From: an uncultured Mycoplasmatota bacterium
Lineage (GTDB): Bacteria; Bacillota_I; Bacilli_A; RF39; UBA660
Length of the DNA stretch: 16,692 nucleotides
Assembly: GCA_946528555.1 (NCBI GenBank)
Contig: CAMMYS010000024.1
Coordinates: 1-16,692 of the forward strand
Direction: 5' to 3'
The position numbers and the translations under genes are program-made. Shown here piece by piece: positions 14,181 to 16,692 of this stretch. The notes beneath the pieces were generated by a model that was given only the letters and a program-made list of their open reading frames with translations, had not been told where the DNA came from and did not search any database. Each line of letters opens with the position of its first letter. The first letter of the stretch is position 1.

Positions 14181-15514
14181 TAATATCCTCTTTTCTTTCT
14201 TTCAGCTTCTTGTTTAGCTTTTTCAATTAATTTATTATATTCTTCCCAAGGCATTGGTTCATATACAACTCCAAAGAACCATAGGTTAGTTGAATTCTTT
14301 TCTTTAATGATATATAAGAATGGTGAATTAAAATCAATTTGTATTTGTTCTTTTTCAACAGGAGCAGCATTATCAGTCATATTTACAATTGATACTGCAG
14401 CAGCTTTAGTTCCTTCTTCACCAAATTCAATATATGTTTTATGAATTGTATCTGTTACGAATAAATCTTCATTTATAATAGAGAAGTCTGCATCTTCTTC
14501 AAATGCTTTTGTTATGTTATTTTCAAATAATATTTGTTTAAATTTATCTAAATCAAATGCATAATAGTATTTTGGAATATTCATATTTAAATCTAATGTT
14601 TCATTATTAGTTCTAACAGTTTGTAATAATTTACTTAATTCATATTGATCAAAACTATTTATATAACTATTTAAATCCATCTTTGGCATAATTGCTATAT
14701 ATTCAAGTTCTAATTTATTTGTTGAATCTGCAGTAGCAGGTTCTCCAGTATTAATGTCATATGGAATATAATGTTTAACAATTCCTCTTGCATTTTCATT
14801 TTCTAAATAACCAAATGCATTTTTATCACTCATCATTGCTACATCAATTTGAGTTTTATCAATCTTAGCAAATTTAGCAGAGTGAGTATTTTGAGGATTC
14901 ATTTTATATTTCCATGCTATATCTAGTGCTATTGCATTAACTATACTTAATTTAGTATTTCTATCAATATTATTTAGTGCTCTAGGTATTAAACCAAATG
15001 TTTTACCTTCAACCCATTTATTAATACCATCTGTATTTGTAAATCCATCATACATTACATTAGCATCATAAGTATTTTCTATTTTAGCAACAAAGTTATT
15101 GCTAATTTTACCTTTATAATTTGTATTTATAAATAATGCATTAGCAATACTAATTTTTTTATCTATATTTACTATTTTTGGTAATTGATAATCTTTAATT
15201 AAATTACTTATTTGAGCTTTTGTTTCACCGCTAGCTCCTTCTTCTAATATCTTTAAAGCATATGCCATAGATAAAGGACTAATTAAATAATTACTATTGT
15301 AATAATTATTTGTTTTTCTAACCATTTTATAATCAAATATTAATTTATTATATTCTTTTAGTGTCTCATTTAATTCAAGTTCTGTTTGATTAATCTCTGG
15401 AACAGGTTCAGGTTTATTTGCTTCAACAATTAAATGAACCATAACTATTACTAAAATAACAGCTATTATTAAAAAACCTACTATTACCATTATTTTTGAT
15501 TTATTTTGATACAT
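14180..15514 (-). CDS. Membrane-anchored serpin (serine protease inhibitor family)
   Basis: Serpin-fold protein, a suicide inhibitor of serine proteases in active family members. In 444 residues: a short cytoplasmic end (MYQNKSK), one membrane helix (8-30) without an obvious cleavage site, a Pro/Glu-rich spacer, then the serpin domain from about 48. Signatures include NYLISPLSMAYALKIL, EEGASGETKAQI, NALFINTNYKG and IVNAIALDIAWKYK, and the reactive-loop hinge EEGTKAAAVS (366-375), followed by IVNMTDNAAP, VEKEQIQIDF and NSPFLYIIKE. The hinge keeps Gly-Thr and three alanines, as in inhibitory serpins, with Lys at P13. The loop looks about five residues longer than in antitrypsin, so P1 cannot be fixed. 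A charged helical tail of about 20 residues follows the fold. AGGTG precedes the ATG. Target proteases may be host, competitor or self; unknown. Confidence 0.93.
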   Translation of the reverse strand: MYQNKSKIMVIVGFLIIAVILVIVMVHLIVEANKPEPVPEINQTELELNETLKEYNKLIFDYKMVRKTNNYYNSNYLISPLSMAYALKILEEGASGETKAQISNLIKDYQLPKIVNIDKKISIANALFINTNYKGKISNNFVAKIENTYDANVMYDGFTNTDGINKWVEGKTFGLIPRALNNIDRNTKLSIVNAIALDIAWKYKMNPQNTHSAKFAKIDKTQIDVAMMSDKNAFGYLENENARGIVKHYIPYDINTGEPATADSTNKLELEYIAIMPKMDLNSYINSFDQYELSKLLQTVRTNNETLDLNMNIPKYYYAFDLDKFKQILFENNITKAFEEDADFSIINEDLFVTDTIHKTYIEFGEEGTKAAAVSIVNMTDNAAPVEKEQIQIDFNSPFLYIIKEKNSTNLWFFGVVYEPMPWEEYNKLIEKAKQEAERKKRGY

Positions 15515-15522
15515 ATATTTAT

Positions 15523-15542
15523 CACCTAGTGAAATTATATCA
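15523..15542 (-). promoter_or_regulatory. Serpin promoter and RBS (minus strand)
   Basis: On the minus strand TGATATAAT (15542-15534) is a perfect extended -10; no convincing -35 is seen. The predicted start near 15527 falls at the ribosome binding site AGGTG (15527-15523), giving a leader of about 14 bases. Confidence 0.6.
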
Positions 15543-15581
15543 ATTTTTATTAAAAAATATTTGATTTGTTCTTCATTTTAC

Positions 15582-15633
15582 TTGAAATTATACACTTTTT
15601 GTACTATAATTGACATTGGTCATGAAGGGAGGG
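15582..15633 (+). promoter_or_regulatory. rpsU-yqeY promoter and RBS
   Basis: TTGAAA at 15582-15587 and a perfect TATAAT at 15605-15610 are 17 bases apart, the best sigma-A-type promoter in the window; transcription should start near 15617. AAGGGAGGG at 15625-15633 is the ribosome binding site, seven bases before the ATG. It is divergent from the serpin promoter across 15515-15640. Confidence 0.75.
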
Positions 15634-15640
15634 AAGAGAA

Positions 15641-15832
15641 ATGACACGTGTAGAAGTTAAAGATGGAAATGTCGAAAATGCATTAAAACGTTTCAAGATG
15701 AAAGTTCAAAGAAGCGGAGTCCCTACTGAAATGAAGAAAAGAAAAGAATATTCTAAACCTGGAATTGTAAGAAGGGAAGCTAAAAAAGAAGCTATCAGAA
15801 ACGCTAAAAAACATAACAAACAAAGAAATTAG
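15641..15832 (+). CDS. rpsU: 30S ribosomal protein S21
   Basis: Small basic 30S subunit protein located near the mRNA platform and anti-Shine-Dalgarno region. The 63-residue product has the S21 pattern: TRVEVKDGNVENALKRFKMKVQRSGVPTE split across residues 2-30, then KKRKEYSKPGIVRREAKKEA and a lysine-rich end. It is slightly longer than B. subtilis S21 (57) and shorter than E. coli S21 (71). A strong promoter and AAGGGAGGG site precede it, and yqeY begins 19 bases after its stop with its own GGAGGT, the rpsU-yqeY order of Bacillus. Confidence 0.96.
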   Translation: MTRVEVKDGNVENALKRFKMKVQRSGVPTEMKKRKEYSKPGIVRREAKKEAIRNAKKHNKQRN

Positions 15833-15851
15833 TTTTTTGGAGGTATAGAAT

Positions 15852-16301
15852 ATGTTATATGAACAAGTACAATCAGATATGAAAGAGGCTATGAAGTCTC
15901 GTGATAAAGATAGTTTAAATACATTAAGATTATTAAAATCTGCTATTGATTTATATTTGGTTAATAATAAGCTTGAAAGAAACAGTGCAAGTGATGAGAT
16001 TGTAATTGATGTTGTTGCTAAACAAGTTAAAACTCATAAAGAAAGCATTGAAGAATTTAAAAAAGGTAATAGACAAGACTTAGTTGAAGGTCTTGAAAGA
16101 GAAATAGCTTTATTAAGTAAGTACTTACCTGAACAATTATCAGAAGATGAAGTAAGAGCTGAAATTGATAAAGTATTTGATAAAGTAAAACCTACATCTA
16201 TGAAAGATATGGGTAGTATTATGAAAGAATTAGGTGGTTTAAAAGGCAGAGCTGATATGAAACTAGTTAATTCAATTGTTAAAGAAAAATTAGGAGCTTA
16301 A
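15852..16301 (+). CDS. yqeY: GatB/YqeY family protein
   Basis: Member of the YqeY family (PF09424), related to the C-terminal, tRNA-binding tail domain of GatB in the tRNA-dependent amidotransferase. In 149 residues: an N-terminal helical region (YEQVQSDMKEAMKSRDKDSL, then NTLRLLKSAID), the central KQVKTHKESIEEFKKGNRQDLVE (split at about 55-77) with EIALLSKYLPEQLSE, and a C-terminal helical domain with PTSMKDMGSIMKEL and LKGRADMKLVNSIVKEKL. Length fits the family (about 148). Its exact role is not established; a tRNA-linked or amidotransferase-related role is inferred from the domain. It follows rpsU with GGAGGT (15839-15844) seven bases before the ATG and ends at a short hairpin. Confidence 0.94.
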   Translation: MLYEQVQSDMKEAMKSRDKDSLNTLRLLKSAIDLYLVNNKLERNSASDEIVIDVVAKQVKTHKESIEEFKKGNRQDLVEGLEREIALLSKYLPEQLSEDEVRAEIDKVFDKVKPTSMKDMGSIMKELGGLKGRADMKLVNSIVKEKLGA

Positions 16302-16313
16302 CTCCTTTTTTTA
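16292..16313 (+). terminator. Short intrinsic terminator after yqeY
   Basis: AGGAG (16292-16296), loop CTTAA, CTCCT (16302-16306), then a T-rich run. The stem is only five pairs but GC-rich for this genome, and the yqeY stop TAA (16299-16301) forms part of the loop. Confidence 0.6.
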
Positions 16314-16325
16314 TTTGTATGAAAA

Positions 16326-16342
16326 TGATATAATTATTATTA
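16326..16342 (+). promoter_or_regulatory. Extended -10 promoter of the last gene, predicted leaderless start
   Basis: TGATATAAT (16326-16334) is a perfect extended -10. The ATG at 16342 begins eight bases after its last base, where transcription should start. No Shine-Dalgarno is present between them. Confidence 0.55.
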
Positions 16343-16692
16343 TGAAAAAGATTGTAATGATAATTATTTTATTATTTATACCAATACTTGTTAAAGGTAG
16401 TAGTTTAAATAAAATGTATATTGATTCTGAGATAGATATATCTGGTAATTTAGTTGTAAGAGAGATTGTAGAGTTTGATTTCAATACTAAAGAACCAATT
16501 AATGTTTATTACAGGAATGAAATAGATAATCTACACAAAGGAACTGCTATTTTACTTAAAAAAGTTGGTATTTTAGATGATATTAAAAATATAAATGAGT
16601 TTTATAATGATGATTTTGTAGAAAAACATATTAAAGAGTTAAATAATTATAAAAATGATGATGATAATGAATATTTAAATTTATATTTTGAC
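16342..16692 (+). CDS. Secreted or membrane protein, N-terminal part (DUF2207-like, tentative)
   Basis: Open reading frame of 117 codons running off the right edge, so the C terminus is missing. It begins MKKIVMIIILLFIPILVKG, a clear signal peptide with likely cleavage around KGSS (18-21), so the rest is outside the membrane. The next stretch, NKMYIDSEIDISGNLVVREI followed by VEFDF, resembles the start of the DUF2207 domain found in predicted membrane proteins (short strands with a GNLxVxE turn). After that comes an acidic, Asn- and Asp-rich helical region. No ribosome binding site precedes the ATG; the extended -10 predicts a transcript starting at or one base before it. The family assignment is a guess from the first 50 residues; that a secreted protein starts here is well supported. 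Confidence 0.7.
   Translation, partial: MKKIVMIIILLFIPILVKGSSLNKMYIDSEIDISGNLVVREIVEFDFNTKEPINVYYRNEIDNLHKGTAILLKKVGILDDIKNINEFYNDDFVEKHIKELNNYKNDDDNEYLNLYFD

Noticed and set aside
15611..15622. TGACATTGGTCA palindrome near the rpsU start of transcription
   Set aside because: Only four-base arms; such a short palindrome is expected by chance and overlaps the leader without further support.
1..16692. CRISPR array, tRNA or rRNA genes, insertion sequences, phage genes or a replication origin
   Set aside because: No regularly spaced repeats, cloverleaf, rRNA segment, transposase motif, terminal inverted repeat or DnaA-box cluster was found on either strand by reading.

Overview
This is a very AT-rich chromosomal segment carrying mostly single-copy housekeeping genes. 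The gene set points to a walled low-GC Firmicute close to the base of the Mollicutes (gut Bacilli of the RF39/Erysipelotrichales type): DnaD and RecU are Firmicutes proteins, MraY and a class A PBP show that a peptidoglycan wall is made, ribosome binding sites are of the AGGAGG type, and the neighbourhoods cca/dnaD/nth with recU-pbp1, rpsB-tsf and rpsU-yqeY are Bacillus-like. Tryptophan is read from TGG and TGA serves as a stop at the end of cca, so the standard bacterial code is used and not the Mycoplasma code. The lineage assignment is inference; there is no rRNA or tRNA in the window.

Layout. 1-8226, plus strand: holA (clamp loader delta), mraY (lipid I synthesis), topA (topoisomerase I), a cytosolic-looking beta-lactamase-fold serine hydrolase, HU, then a tightly overlapping cca-dnaD-nth run. 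8246-11623, minus strand: recU followed by a class A penicillin-binding protein, convergent with nth over a shared terminator. 11751-12125, plus: a small secreted or membrane protein with VirB2/TrbC-pilin-like topology. 12285-14141, plus: rpsB-tsf behind a folded leader. 14180-15514, minus: a membrane-anchored serpin, convergent with tsf and divergent from rpsU. 15641-16301, plus: rpsU-yqeY. 16342 to the right edge, plus: the start of a secreted or membrane protein cut by the window end.

Functionally the window covers replication and repair (HolA, DnaD, TopA, HU, Nth, RecU), translation (CCA-adding enzyme, S2, EF-Ts, S21, the tRNA amidotransferase-like YqeY) and envelope growth (MraY, PBP1). 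The accessory flavour comes from the serpin, the VirB2-like protein, the serine hydrolase and the final secreted protein. No IS element, phage gene, CRISPR array, tRNA or origin was seen. No gene-free stretch exceeds about 160 bases; those gaps hold promoters, terminators and short leaders.

Most worth a second look: a well-formed three-helix RNA with a GAAA tetraloop in the rpsB leader; a Rho_N/SAP-like domain fused to the C terminus of ribosomal protein S2; two promoters whose predicted transcription start coincides with the ATG (leaderless cca and the last gene); terminators whose stems contain stop codons, or whose loop supplies the next promoter's -35 box; the tethered serpin; and the VirB2-like small protein. 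No large novel multi-gene system is evident.
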